From JBKDZR01 sp047971485 (GTDB lineage: Bacteria > Pseudomonadota > Alphaproteobacteria > Rhodobacterales > Rhodobacteraceae), in assembly GCA_047971485.1 (NCBI GenBank), contig JBKDZR010000053.1:31094-95093 (forward strand): DNA of 64,000 bases, given 5' to 3'. The notes under the pieces are model-generated. The model saw nothing but the letters and a program-made list of their open reading frames with translations, ran no database searches and was not told the DNA's origin. The translations under genes and the position numbers were made by a program. Shown piece by piece: positions 6,712-15,569 of the stretch (within the stretch, counting starts at the first letter, position 1; the number at the start of each line of letters is the position of its first letter).

Positions 6712-7965
6712 TCACCCCTGTCCCTTCCACGGCACCAACCGGCGCTCGGCCCAGCGGATCAGCAGATCAATGCCATAGCCGATCCCGCCGATCAGGGCGA
6801 TTCCCAGGATCACCACATCGGTCATCTGGAACTTGGAAGCGGCAATGATCATCATCCCCGCCCCCTTTTGGGCCGCGACCAGTTCGGCGGCCACCACCGT
6901 CCCCCAGCACACCCCCATTGCGACACGCGCACCGGTGAAGATCTCGGGCAGGCTGTTGGGTACGATGACATGACGCAGGATCTGCCTGCGACTGGCCCCA
7001 AGCGACAAGGCCGCGCGCAGCTTGGACACCGGGATCCCCGAAACCCCGGCCCGCGCCGCGATGATCATGATCCACAGGGCGGCAAGAAACAGCAAAACAA
7101 TTTTGCCGGTTTCCCAGATTCCGAACCAGATGATCACCAGCGGGATCAACGCCAATGGCGGGACCGGGCGCATGAATTCCACGACAGGATCGAACCAGCC
7201 GCGCACCCAGCCCGACAGGCCCATCGCATAGCCCAACGGGATCCCCAGCAGTGATCCCAGCGAAAATCCCGCGATCACCCGCCACAGCGACCAGCCCAGA
7301 TGCTCCCATAACGACACGTTTTGAAACCCGTTACGCGCGACATCCAGAAGGCGCAGGGCGACGGTCTCGGGGGCCGGCAACCAGATCGGTTCGATCCGCC
7401 ATCCCCGGTCCGGCATGAAGCTCAGCGTCCCCTTCGGCGTCATCCCGACCCGCCCGTCAGCAACCATGACCTGCCCCCCCGGGGCGATCGGCTGACCATC
7501 AACGGCAATGACACGATAGCCCGCGGCCTGTCCGCCAACGTCATTGCCCGCCACCCGGATCAGCCCGGACCGCCAGGCCGCGATGGTTGCGGCGTCATCG
7601 CGGGCGAAACCGGACCCCGGCACGACCTGCGGCATCCGGGGCGCGGCCCCAAGCGCATGCACATGCACCCGAACGGTGGCCTGATCAGTCATCCCCGCCG
7701 CATTACGCGCCGTATAGGTAAACGCGGTCAGGCCGGTGAAGGGCCCCGGCACATGCACGGGCACCAGCCGCGATCCGGTAAACGCCCCCCAGATCAGACA
7801 GACGGTCAGCACGGACAGAACCGAGGCTAGCCGGTCGGGCCTCACCGCAGCTTCCTCGCCGAAGGTTGTCGCCCCGGGCGCAGCCGGTCCCCGGCGTTTC
7901 CGCAACAGGACAACACCGGCCCAGGCCACCGTGAAGATCCCGATGTAGACCAAGGCAACGATCAT
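6712..7965 (-). CDS. tauC: Taurine-type ABC transporter permease with cadherin-like insertion
   Basis: Inner-membrane permease of the SsuC/TauC type. The C-terminal half (about residue 197 on) is a normal permease with the EAA-like loop LRAALSLGASRRQILRHV. At 417 residues it is well over the usual 250-280. The N-terminus adds two membrane segments (about 2-21 and 47-62). A roughly 125-residue stretch (about 67-190) then shows bacterial cadherin/Ig-like repeat signatures: FTYTARNAAGMTDQATVRVHV, cut here as FTYTARNAAG and MTDQATVRVHV, then NDVGG, VIAVDGQPIAPGG and GTLSFMPDRG. It should be periplasmic. The start ATG 7963-7965 overlaps the tauB stop (ATGA). Taurine is inferred from the family and cannot be told from other sulfonates or nitrate-type substrates. 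Confidence 0.82.
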   Translation of the reverse strand: MIVALVYIGIFTVAWAGVVLLRKRRGPAAPGATTFGEEAAVRPDRLASVLSVLTVCLIWGAFTGSRLVPVHVPGPFTGLTAFTYTARNAAGMTDQATVRVHVHALGAAPRMPQVVPGSGFARDDAATIAAWRSGLIRVAGNDVGGQAAGYRVIAVDGQPIAPGGQVMVADGRVGMTPKGTLSFMPDRGWRIEPIWLPAPETVALRLLDVARNGFQNVSLWEHLGWSLWRVIAGFSLGSLLGIPLGYAMGLSGWVRGWFDPVVEFMRPVPPLALIPLVIIWFGIWETGKIVLLFLAALWIMIIAARAGVSGIPVSKLRAALSLGASRRQILRHVIVPNSLPEIFTGARVAMGVCWGTVVAAELVAAQKGAGMMIIAASKFQMTDVVILGIALIGGIGYGIDLLIRWAERRLVPWKGQG

Positions 7966-8780
7966 GGGGTCCGCCCTGACCGGCCCATGATATCCTCTTC
8001 CATGTCCCAGATCATTTCCAGGATCTCATCGCGCCGCTCGGCAAAGCCGGGCGAGGCCTTGACCGCCCGCAGATCCCCGCCCACACCACGTTCGGCAAAG
8101 GGCAGCCGCACGTCGCGATGGATCCGGCCCGGGTGCGGCGCCATGACCACAAGCCGCGCGCCAAGCAGCAGCGCCTCTTCCACCGAATGGGTGATCAGGA
8201 TGACGGTCTTTCCGGTATCCTTCCACAGTTTCAGCACCAGCCCCTGCATCTTTTCACGGGTCAGCGCATCCAGGGCCCCCAACGGTTCTTCCATCAGCAC
8301 GACATCCGGATCGCCGGCCAGGCAGCGGGCCAGCGCGACGCGCTGCTGCATGCCGCCCGACAAGTCGTAAACCGGCCTCTCCGCGACCGCCCCCAGCCCC
8401 ACCGTATCCAACAGATGCGCCACGATCCGGGCCCGTTCCCGGGCCGGCCGGCCCGTCATGCGTGGCCCGAAGCCGACATTGTCGCGCACGTTCATCCATT
8501 CGAACAACGCGCCCTGCTGAAACACCATGCCCCGGTCCGGGCCCGGGCCCGTCACCGGCCGGCCATTCAGGGTGACCCGCCCCGACGTTGGCGCCAGAAA
8601 TCCCGCCAGAATGTTCAAAAGCGTCGTTTTTCCGCAGCCCGAAGGACCAAGAACGGCCAGCAACTCGCCAGATGCAATATCAAGCGAGATGTCCCCCAGC
8701 ACTTGCACCGGCGCCGCGCCGCGCCGGGCAAAGGCCATGGAAACCTGGTCGATGATCAGTCCGGACACACGCGCCGTCAC
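7962..8780 (-). CDS. tauB: Taurine-type ABC transporter ATP-binding protein
   Basis: 272-residue cytoplasmic ATPase that powers the TauC permease. Walker A GPSGCGKTT near residue 42, Q-loop MVFQQGALF, signature LSGGMQQR, Walker B VVLMEEPLGALD and H-loop ITHSVEEA, all intact. In the usual Walker B the residue before the catalytic Glu is Asp; here it reads LMEEP, the common variant in SsuB/TauB-type proteins. Overlaps tauC and tauA by 4 bases at each end, so the three are cotranslated. Confidence 0.92.
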   Translation of the reverse strand: MTARVSGLIIDQVSMAFARRGAAPVQVLGDISLDIASGELLAVLGPSGCGKTTLLNILAGFLAPTSGRVTLNGRPVTGPGPDRGMVFQQGALFEWMNVRDNVGFGPRMTGRPARERARIVAHLLDTVGLGAVAERPVYDLSGGMQQRVALARCLAGDPDVVLMEEPLGALDALTREKMQGLVLKLWKDTGKTVILITHSVEEALLLGARLVVMAPHPGRIHRDVRLPFAERGVGGDLRAVKASPGFAERRDEILEMIWDMEEDIMGRSGRTP

Positions 8781-9781
8781 ATGGCGCCTTGGGCGGCCGC
8801 CAGCGGCCCCGGTTCAACCGCGGCTTCATAGCTGTCAAGCGTCGCAGGGATCAGCTCTTCCTGCTGAAAGACCCGGGCGATCCCCAGCATCATCTGCTGA
8901 ATACCGCCCCCCAGCCATTTCCCAGACAGCTGTTCCTCGACCGGCGGAAAGACGAAACCATCAATGATCGCGGCAGTGGCCTCGGGGTCGAGCCCCGCAT
9001 CCTGGGCGATCACCGGCAGCATCTCGTCTCGGTGATCCCCGGAGGTCCACATGGCGTTCATCTCGGCGGTAACCTTCAGAAAGCGCGCGACCAGATCGGG
9101 ATTGGCCGCGACAAAGCCAGCCGGCGCCGAGGTGACATCGAACACCAGGATGCCCAGGGCCTCCTTTTCCGCGCCAGTCAGCAGAACATTGCCGTGCGCC
9201 TTCATCCGGTTCAGCGCACCGCCCCAGCCGCACACCATGTCCAGATTGCCCTGGGCGAAGGCCGCCGCCCCGTCAGCGGGCGCCATATCGACGATCTCCA
9301 TTGTGGCGGTATCGACACCGAAATGGGCCATCTGTTCGAGAAAGCCGAAATGGGCCGCCGTCCCCATGGGGACGGCGACGCGCTTGCCTTCCAGTTCCCC
9401 GGCACTGTCCTTGTCGATCTCCAGCGCCGTGGCCACCACGCAATTGTCGCTGTCGGCATAGGTCACCGTCACATCCAGAACCTGCAGGTCCTGCCCCGCC
9501 GAGGCCGCCACGACAAAGGGCGGCACCCCCTGGCTGAGCGCCATCTGCACATCCCCCGAGGCCATGGCCGCCGACATCGCCGTGCCGGTATCAAAGGCCA
9601 CCCAGTTCACCCGCACGCCCGTTTCTGCGTCATAAATCCCCTTGGCCTTGGCATATTCGAAGGGCATGGGCAGTTCCGGAAAGTAGCCTACCGTGATTTC
9701 TGCGGGCTGGGCCAAGGCCGCCGGCGCCAAGACCAGTCCGGCCAGGACCAGTCCGGCAGATCGGGTCAAGCGCTGTGTCAT
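8777..9781 (-). CDS. tauA: Taurine-type ABC transporter periplasmic binding protein
   Basis: 334 residues from ATG 9779-9781 (MTQRLTRSAGLVLAGLVLAP), with a Sec signal peptide cleaved about residue 25 (ALAQPAEI). The mature protein begins EITVGYFPELPMPFEYAKAK, typical of the SsuA/TauA fold, and continues with ASGDVQMALSQGVPP, the usual glycine-rich ligand loop. The open frame runs on upstream to 10096, but that extension has no family character. First gene of the operon. No tauD dioxygenase or sulfoacetaldehyde pathway gene is visible nearby. Confidence 0.88.
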   Translation of the reverse strand: MTQRLTRSAGLVLAGLVLAPAALAQPAEITVGYFPELPMPFEYAKAKGIYDAETGVRVNWVAFDTGTAMSAAMASGDVQMALSQGVPPFVVAASAGQDLQVLDVTVTYADSDNCVVATALEIDKDSAGELEGKRVAVPMGTAAHFGFLEQMAHFGVDTATMEIVDMAPADGAAAFAQGNLDMVCGWGGALNRMKAHGNVLLTGAEKEALGILVFDVTSAPAGFVAANPDLVARFLKVTAEMNAMWTSGDHRDEMLPVIAQDAGLDPEATAAIIDGFVFPPVEEQLSGKWLGGGIQQMMLGIARVFQQEELIPATLDSYEAAVEPGPLAAAQGAM

Positions 9782-10191
9782 GATCGTCTCTCCATACCTG
9801 CGGGCCCGGGACCGGGGCGCGCGCGTTGCCATCATGCCATTGGTCAACCGGATGGCGCGTGAAATCAAGCATCCAACGGAGAAACCCGGTACTGGAGCAC
9901 GGGCCGATATATGCACATGCGATCTGTGCCACCGGTGCCATCCCGACCCCCTTTCCCGAACCGCGCACCGGCGGGCCGTTTCAAAGCAGGTCCCCCATAA
10001 CGGCCCCGGCCGCGCGTCTTCAGGGGTCACTGCCGGGGCATTCTCCGCCACACGCCGCCCTGCAACGACAGGGGACAGCGGACGCCGAACCGGCACCCCC
10101 GATCAAGCCACCGGACCCGCGCCCTTCGGCACAGACGGCAAGGCGACGGGAAAACCTCAAGGCCGGCCCCCATGACACCAGGACGCTTCGT
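9782..10191. other. 410-bp intergenic region upstream of tauA
   Basis: No convincing gene on either strand. TTGGTCAACC at 9840-9849, about 60 bases before the tauA start, has the TTGGT-nn-ACC form of GntR/FadR-type operators and could regulate the transporter (weak evidence). The rest appears unstructured and GC-rich. The downstream end of the SDR gene (minus strand) lies at 10192. Confidence 0.35.
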
Positions 10192-10965
10192 TCAGACACC
10201 TCCGGACAGGGTAATCACCTCACCGGTCATGAAACTACATGCATCGGAGGCCAGAAACAGGGCCGCGCCGACCATTTCCCGGGGCAATCCGGCCCGCCCC
10301 ATCCAGTTCACCTGTGCCACATAATCGGCCCAGCCTTCGGGATCGGCCGTTTTCCGGTCCGCATTGCGATCGGTGTCGATCAGGCCAGGCGACAGGGTGT
10401 TCAGGACCACACCGCTTTGGGCATACTCCCGCGCCTGGCTCTGGATCAAGTTGTGTTGCGCGGCCTTGGTCGCAGCGTACGCGGTGACAACGGGCTTGGG
10501 CGCGGATTGGTTGATCGACCCGATATTGACCACCCGCCCCCAGCCCCGAGCAGCCATCGCCGGCAAACAGGCACGCAACATGTCGATGGTCGCCCGCAGA
10601 TTGACGTCGATCTGCAAGCTGAGATCCGGATCGGTCAAATCCGCCAGCGGGGCGTTGACCTGGGCCGACGCGTTGATCACCAGAATATCCAGCCGACCGG
10701 CCCGATCCTCACACCTCTGGATCAGGGCCGCGCCTTGCCCGGGCCGGGCCAGGTCACCGGCGATGCCCTCGGCCTGCCCCCCGGCGCGACGGATCGCATC
10801 CACAGTGGCCATGACCGACGCGGGCGACTGGCCGTGCACAAGGACCCGCGCCCCGGCCCCGGCCAAGCCCTGGGCAATGGCCGCCCCGATCCCCCGGCTC
10901 GATCCGGTGACCAGGGCCGAACGGCCGGACAGGTCAAACACCTCTTGCGGAGAAAACCCCATCAT
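10192..10965 (-). CDS. Short-chain dehydrogenase/reductase of the sugar-acid locus
   Basis: 257 residues. NAD(P)-binding TGSSRGIG near residue 20, NAG-type motif replaced by VINASAQ, and active-site Y-x3-K in YAATKAAQ; C-terminal LSGGV is typical of gluconate 5-dehydrogenase/3-ketoacyl reductase-like SDRs. Probably oxidises or reduces a sugar acid hydroxyl in the cytoplasm; the substrate is not readable. Start ATG 10963-10965 (or 10960-10962) follows GGCGA directly after the stop of the regulator-lactonase gene, so it is the last gene of the operon running left from 18683. Confidence 0.85.
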   Translation of the reverse strand: MMGFSPQEVFDLSGRSALVTGSSRGIGAAIAQGLAGAGARVLVHGQSPASVMATVDAIRRAGGQAEGIAGDLARPGQGAALIQRCEDRAGRLDILVINASAQVNAPLADLTDPDLSLQIDVNLRATIDMLRACLPAMAARGWGRVVNIGSINQSAPKPVVTAYAATKAAQHNLIQSQAREYAQSGVVLNTLSPGLIDTDRNADRKTADPEGWADYVAQVNWMGRAGLPREMVGAALFLASDACSFMTGEVITLSGGV

Positions 10966-10970
10966 TCGCC

Positions 10971-12668
10971 CTACCCCGCCGGCGTGAACAGATTGGAGGG
11001 CAGCCCGCACACCCCGGGCCGGCAGGAAAACACCCCGCCGGACAGCGGTGCTTCAGACAGGGTTGTCGCCGGCAACCGGGTTCGTGCACTGGTGATGTAA
11101 AGCGTATCCATCCCAGCCCCGCCAAAGCCCAGGCTGGTCGGGCGCGGTACCGGCAATTCGATCATGTAGTCCAGTCCCCCGTCCGGCCGGTAGCGGCGCA
11201 CCCCCCATCCATCCCAGAGCGCACACCACACCCCCCCTTCACGGTCGATGGCCAGCCCGTCAGGCCGCCCGTCTTCCTGGGGGATCCGCGCAAAGATCCG
11301 ACGATTGTCCAGCGTTCCGGTGCCTGGCGCGCTGTCATAGGCATAGATGATGCCCGGCACCGTATCGACGAAATAGAAAGTGCGGCCATCGGGGCTCCAA
11401 CCCAGCCCGTTGGATACAGTGACACCGGTTTCCTTGCAGTCATATCCGCCATCGGGATCAATCCGATACAGCGCACCCGTCGGCTTGGCCGCATCCATGC
11501 GCATCGAGCCAACCCAGATCGCGCCCCCCTGCCCGACCTTGGCGTCGTTCAGCCGGTTTTCGGGCCGGTTCGCCTCGGGGTGGCACAGCGGCACGGTTTG
11601 GCCTTGCGCGAAATCCAGTGCCTCGATCCCGTCCAGCGTCGCGATCATCACCCCGCCATCGGCGCGCGGCAGAACCGCGCTGACCAGCTTGTCCAGCACA
11701 CAGACATCGTTCACCCCCGTCTCGGGATCAAAGCGATAGACCGCCGGGCGCAGGATATCGACCCAATAGAGCCGCCGTTCCAGTGGATGCCAGACCGGGG
11801 CCTCGCCCAGTTGCGCCCCCCAGGGCAGGATGCATTCCAAATCCGCCATCTTGCGTGATTGCCTGTTGCGTGGTTGCGGGCGGGAACTGATGGCAACCGC
11901 CCCGGCCGATCCCGTGATCCGCCGTGCCGCCGCGATCAGATCCCGCCCGACCGGGTGAATATTCGTCTCATCCAGCCGCGAGGCCGGGCCCAGAACCGCC
12001 AGCGCCCCCAGTGGCGTGCCATCGGGTGCCCCGATCGCAACCGCCACGGCATTGACCCCGGGCAGGTGTTCCTCCAGCGACACCGCATAGCCGCGCGCCC
12101 GGGTCAGGGCCAGATCGCTGGTCAGCCCTGCCCGGCTTGTCAGCGTGGTGTCAGTAAAGGGTTCCAGCACCAGCCGGTCGATCAGCGCCCGGCCCGATGT
12201 CGGATCCTGAAACGCCAGCAGCGCCTTGCCCGCCGCCGTGCAATGCAGTGGCACCCGATGCCCGACATCAATCAGCACGCCCAGCCCCGCCCCCGATCGC
12301 GCCGCCGTGTAGGTAACCGCATCGCGATCCAGCATGCACAGGGCCACGGTTTCGCCCAGATCCTTGGACAAGCGGTCCAGTTCCGGCAGCGCCAGGGAAT
12401 TCAGATCAAACGTATCCCAGACCCGGTGCGACAGTTCCAGGAAGCGCGGCCCCAGCGTGTAGGTGCCCTTGGCCTCGTCATGATGCACCAGACCAAAGGC
12501 GATCAGCGTGCGCAGAATCCGCGCGAAAGTGGGCTTGGGCAGTTCCGACAGCCGCATCAATTCTGCAAACCGCAGCGGCGTGTCGGCATCGGCCACCAGA
12601 TTGAGCAGCGTCAACCCCTTGGCCAGCGCCGCCGCACCGGCCGGAACCGCCCCCTGCGGGGCCGTCAC
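10971..12668 (-). CDS. IclR-family regulator fused to SMP-30/gluconolactonase
   Basis: 565 residues from GTG 12666-12668, whose GTGA overlaps the stop of the upstream oxidoreductase; the frame is open further up but would overlap that gene by 64 bases. Residues 1-260 are a full IclR regulator: winged helix (LRFAELMRLSELPKPTFARI) and effector domain (CTAAGKALLAF, EEHLPGVNAVAVAI). After a basic linker (RPQPRNRQSRK), residues 274-565 form an SMP-30 six-bladed propeller with metal ligands in LGEAPVW, ENRLNDAKV, VSNGLGWSPDG and RPDGLAIDREG. The product likely hydrolyses a sugar lactone and also controls the locus. An internal ATG at 11849 begins the lactonase part but lacks a clear ribosome site. 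Confidence 0.88.
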   Translation of the reverse strand: MTAPQGAVPAGAAALAKGLTLLNLVADADTPLRFAELMRLSELPKPTFARILRTLIAFGLVHHDEAKGTYTLGPRFLELSHRVWDTFDLNSLALPELDRLSKDLGETVALCMLDRDAVTYTAARSGAGLGVLIDVGHRVPLHCTAAGKALLAFQDPTSGRALIDRLVLEPFTDTTLTSRAGLTSDLALTRARGYAVSLEEHLPGVNAVAVAIGAPDGTPLGALAVLGPASRLDETNIHPVGRDLIAAARRITGSAGAVAISSRPQPRNRQSRKMADLECILPWGAQLGEAPVWHPLERRLYWVDILRPAVYRFDPETGVNDVCVLDKLVSAVLPRADGGVMIATLDGIEALDFAQGQTVPLCHPEANRPENRLNDAKVGQGGAIWVGSMRMDAAKPTGALYRIDPDGGYDCKETGVTVSNGLGWSPDGRTFYFVDTVPGIIYAYDSAPGTGTLDNRRIFARIPQEDGRPDGLAIDREGGVWCALWDGWGVRRYRPDGGLDYMIELPVPRPTSLGFGGAGMDTLYITSARTRLPATTLSEAPLSGGVFSCRPGVCGLPSNLFTPAG

Positions 12669-13648
12669 TTTTGCCGCCGCGCCCGTCTGGCCTCGGCCGC
12701 CTCGGTCAGCATCCGCTCGATTGTCCATTCCGGCGTGAACCCCAGCTTCGTCCGTATTTTCTCGTTCGAGGTCTCATAGTAAACACCGGCGCCAGGAAGA
12801 TCGACCGTCACCACCGGATAGCCGGTGATCTCGGACATCTTTGCCAGGAGGGCCGGGAAATCGACCGGTGCCGTGGCGCCCAGATTGAATACCTCGCCCG
12901 CCGCCTCCGGATGGTCCAGTGCCACGACCAGCCCCTGAACCATATCCCGGGTATCCGTGATGTGCATGCGAAACGGCCGGCCCTGGTCGTTGCGCGCCAG
13001 GATGTGGGCGGGCTGGCCAGGATCGGCGGCTTCCAGCAGGCTGGCCACCACCTCATTGCCAAAGCCGCGCTGCTGGGCAACGCGCGGGCGCAGGAAGAAC
13101 CGGGGGCCGGAAAATAAGCTGTCCTCATCCAGCAACTCGGCCGCGTTCTGGGTGTGGGAAAACCGCAGGATCACCGTCTCGAAGGATCCCGCCCGCTGGT
13201 GAAAGCGCACCAATTCCTCACCCAGCAACTTGGTCAGGCCATAGGGGCTGTTGGCCAGCAGCGGATGATCCTCGGTCACCGGCAGAAATTGCGGCGCGTT
13301 CTCGGGATAGACCTCGCCCGACGAGGCAAAGACAACACGACCCACCTGCGCCTCTGCTGCGGCCTCCAGCAGAACCCGGGTGCCCTCGACATTGGCCGCG
13401 AACATGGCCGCACGCTCTGCCGGGATCCAGGACATGAAGGCCCCCAGATGCAGGATCGCATCCATGCCCTCAACCGCGCGGGCGGCTGCGGCCGCATCGT
13501 CGAACCCGGCCACGACCTCATCATAACCCGCCGCCGTGCGCCCCGAAGCGCGCGCATCCATGCCGCGCACCGTATCGCCACGGGCCAGAAGCCGCGCAAC
13601 CGCGCAGGACCCGACCCGGCCGGAAGACCCAGTTACCAGAACTTTCAT
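12665..13648 (-). CDS. NAD(P)-dependent epimerase/sugar dehydrogenase-like protein
   Basis: 327 residues from ATG 13646-13648 (MKVLVTGSSGRVG). Extended-SDR fold with GxxGxxG nucleotide site at the N-terminus, and active-site SPYGLTKLLGEE containing Tyr-x3-Lys. Relatives include UDP-sugar epimerases and uronate dehydrogenases. Next to a lactonase and a dehydratase, oxidation of an aldose or uronate to a lactone is the attractive role, but the sequence alone does not decide between these. It is preceded by the TRAP dctM (31-base gap) and overlaps the IclR fusion by GTGA. Confidence 0.82.
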   Translation of the reverse strand: MKVLVTGSSGRVGSCAVARLLARGDTVRGMDARASGRTAAGYDEVVAGFDDAAAAARAVEGMDAILHLGAFMSWIPAERAAMFAANVEGTRVLLEAAAEAQVGRVVFASSGEVYPENAPQFLPVTEDHPLLANSPYGLTKLLGEELVRFHQRAGSFETVILRFSHTQNAAELLDEDSLFSGPRFFLRPRVAQQRGFGNEVVASLLEAADPGQPAHILARNDQGRPFRMHITDTRDMVQGLVVALDHPEAAGEVFNLGATAPVDFPALLAKMSEITGYPVVTVDLPGAGVYYETSNEKIRTKLGFTPEWTIERMLTEAAEARRARRQK

Positions 13649-13679
13649 CGTCTTTCTTTCATCGCTTGAAGGAGGAATG

Positions 13680-14999
13680 TCACGGGGCACCCCCGGCCAC
13701 GAGATCGGGCAGGAACAGCGTGATCGTTGGGACCAGGGTGATCAGGATCAGCGTGACGATGATCGGCACATAAAAAGGCAGCATCGCCCGCACCAGGGCC
13801 CCATAGCTGACCTTGGCGATATCCATCATGATGAACAGGATCACCCCGAACGGCGGCGTGATGGAGCCGATCAACAGGTTGAAGATCATCATCACCCCGA
13901 ACTGGGTGGGATCCATCCCAATGGCCTTGACCAGCGGCAGCAGCGTAGGCACTGCGATCAGCAGGATCGCCGTGGTTTCCAGGAACAGCCCCGCCGCCAG
14001 CAGCATCAGGTTGATCAGCAACAACAGAACGATCGGGTTCTCGGAAATTGCCAGCAACCCGTTTTGCAACATCTCTGGCACATTCAGCACCGAGATGATC
14101 CAGGAAATCGGCGCGGCACAAGCCAGGATGAAGACCAGCGCGCCGATGGTAAAGACGGTGGTGCGCAGCGCATCGAGAAAGCCCGCCCAGGTCAACTCGC
14201 GCGAGGCGACGCCCAGCACGATCGCATAAACAGTGACGATAGCGCCCAGTTCCGTCGGAGTGGCCACACCGCTCAGCAACCCGGCGACCAGCAGGACCGG
14301 CGCCATCAGCCCCGGCAGCGCCCGCCAGGCTGAACAGGTGACCTCACGAAACGAGGCCCGCGGACTGCGCGGTGAGGCCACCTTGCCGGTCACTGCCAGC
14401 CCATAGATGACCAGCATCAGGATGAAGCCCAGCAAAAGCCCCGGCAGGATCCCCGCCAGAAACAGCTTGGCAATGCTCTCGCCCGACAGCACCGCGTAGA
14501 TCACCATGATCACGCTGGGCGGAATGACCGGCCCGATGATCGACGAGGCGGCAGTGACGGCGGCGCTGAAGGCACGGTCAAACCCGGCCTTGGTCATCGC
14601 CTTGATCTCGATCGCCCCAAGACCGGCGGCATCTGCCGTGGCCACGCCCGACATGCCGGAAAACACGATCGAGGCCAGGATGTTCACATGGGCCAGCCCG
14701 CCATGGATATGGGCGACCAGCGCCTTGGCAAAGGTAAAGATCCGGTCCGAGATGCCGGTGGCATTCATCAGGTTACCAGCCAGCACGAACAAGGGAATGG
14801 CCAGCAAGGGAAAGCTTTCCAGCGACGGGGTCATCCGCTGGGCAATGACCTTGAGCCCGGCAATGGCGAACAGCGGGTTTGTGCCCATCCAGCTCTGGAT
14901 CAGGATGAACGCCACCGCCGCCGTCAGCATCGCGAAGGGCACCGGCATGCGCAGAAAAATCAGGCCAAACAGAATGGCGAGCAGAAGAAGGGCTTCCAT
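13680..14999 (-). CDS. TRAP transporter large permease (DctM type)
   Basis: 439 residues, about twelve hydrophobic segments, the ion-coupled permease of a tripartite ATP-independent periplasmic transporter. Diagnostic stretches: LFVLAGNLMNATGISDRI, FSGMSGVATADAAGLG and IIGPVIPPSVIMVIYA. Starts ATG 14997-14999 one base after the dctQ stop. Works with the DctQ and DctP homologues upstream. Confidence 0.92.
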   Translation of the reverse strand: MEALLLLAILFGLIFLRMPVPFAMLTAAVAFILIQSWMGTNPLFAIAGLKVIAQRMTPSLESFPLLAIPLFVLAGNLMNATGISDRIFTFAKALVAHIHGGLAHVNILASIVFSGMSGVATADAAGLGAIEIKAMTKAGFDRAFSAAVTAASSIIGPVIPPSVIMVIYAVLSGESIAKLFLAGILPGLLLGFILMLVIYGLAVTGKVASPRSPRASFREVTCSAWRALPGLMAPVLLVAGLLSGVATPTELGAIVTVYAIVLGVASRELTWAGFLDALRTTVFTIGALVFILACAAPISWIISVLNVPEMLQNGLLAISENPIVLLLLINLMLLAAGLFLETTAILLIAVPTLLPLVKAIGMDPTQFGVMMIFNLLIGSITPPFGVILFIMMDIAKVSYGALVRAMLPFYVPIIVTLILITLVPTITLFLPDLVAGGAP

Positions 15000-15000
15000 A

Positions 15001-15492
15001 TCAGATCAACGCCTCTTGTGCTGTCTTGCGTTCAAAGACCAGATCATAGGCGATGGCCAGGATGATCGAGCAGAAGCAGTAAATCAGCGGGTAGGAATTG
15101 TAGTAGGCCAGCGGAAAGTTCCACGGCAGCGACACCGTATTGCGCCGCATCTCGACCGTGACGATCGGGCCGATGCTGTCGAGGATCAGGATCAGCGTGA
15201 TGATCGTGATCACCGCCATGATCACACCCAGGGCCCGGGAAATCCGCCCATCGGGAAAGAGATCGACAACGATGTGGCGCTTTTCCTTGGCCACCACCGC
15301 CGCCGACAAAAGGGTCACGTAGATGAACATGATCATCACGCTTTCCTCCATCCAGGGGACCGGCGCGCTGAAGATATAGCGGGCCACGATCTGCATGGCG
15401 ATGGTCGCGACGATCAGCACCAGCAGGATCATCGTCAGGGTCAGTTCAATCTTGCCGGTCCAGGTGACGACGGCTTTCAGGATGCGTTGCAT
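15001..15492 (-). CDS. TRAP transporter small permease (DctQ type)
   Basis: 163 residues from ATG 15490-15492, chosen because GGGAGGAGC lies seven bases upstream; the frame is open further. Four membrane segments (IELTLTMILLVLIVATIAM, then three more) and the typical VPWMEESVMIMFIY motif of DctQ small subunits. Inner membrane; pairs with the DctM protein encoded next. Confidence 0.9.
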   Translation of the reverse strand: MQRILKAVVTWTGKIELTLTMILLVLIVATIAMQIVARYIFSAPVPWMEESVMIMFIYVTLLSAAVVAKEKRHIVVDLFPDGRISRALGVIMAVITIITLILILDSIGPIVTVEMRRNTVSLPWNFPLAYYNSYPLIYCFCSIILAIAYDLVFERKTAQEALI

Positions 15493-15569
15493 CGGCTCCT
15501 CCCTCGGGCGACGGGGCATGCGCCCCGACATGCCGCCGGACACGGGCGCGCGGATCCGGCGGCCGATGT

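Noticed and set aside
9785..10096. Long N-terminal extension of TauA
   Set aside because: Arg/Pro-rich translation without similarity; the signal peptide begins at 9781.
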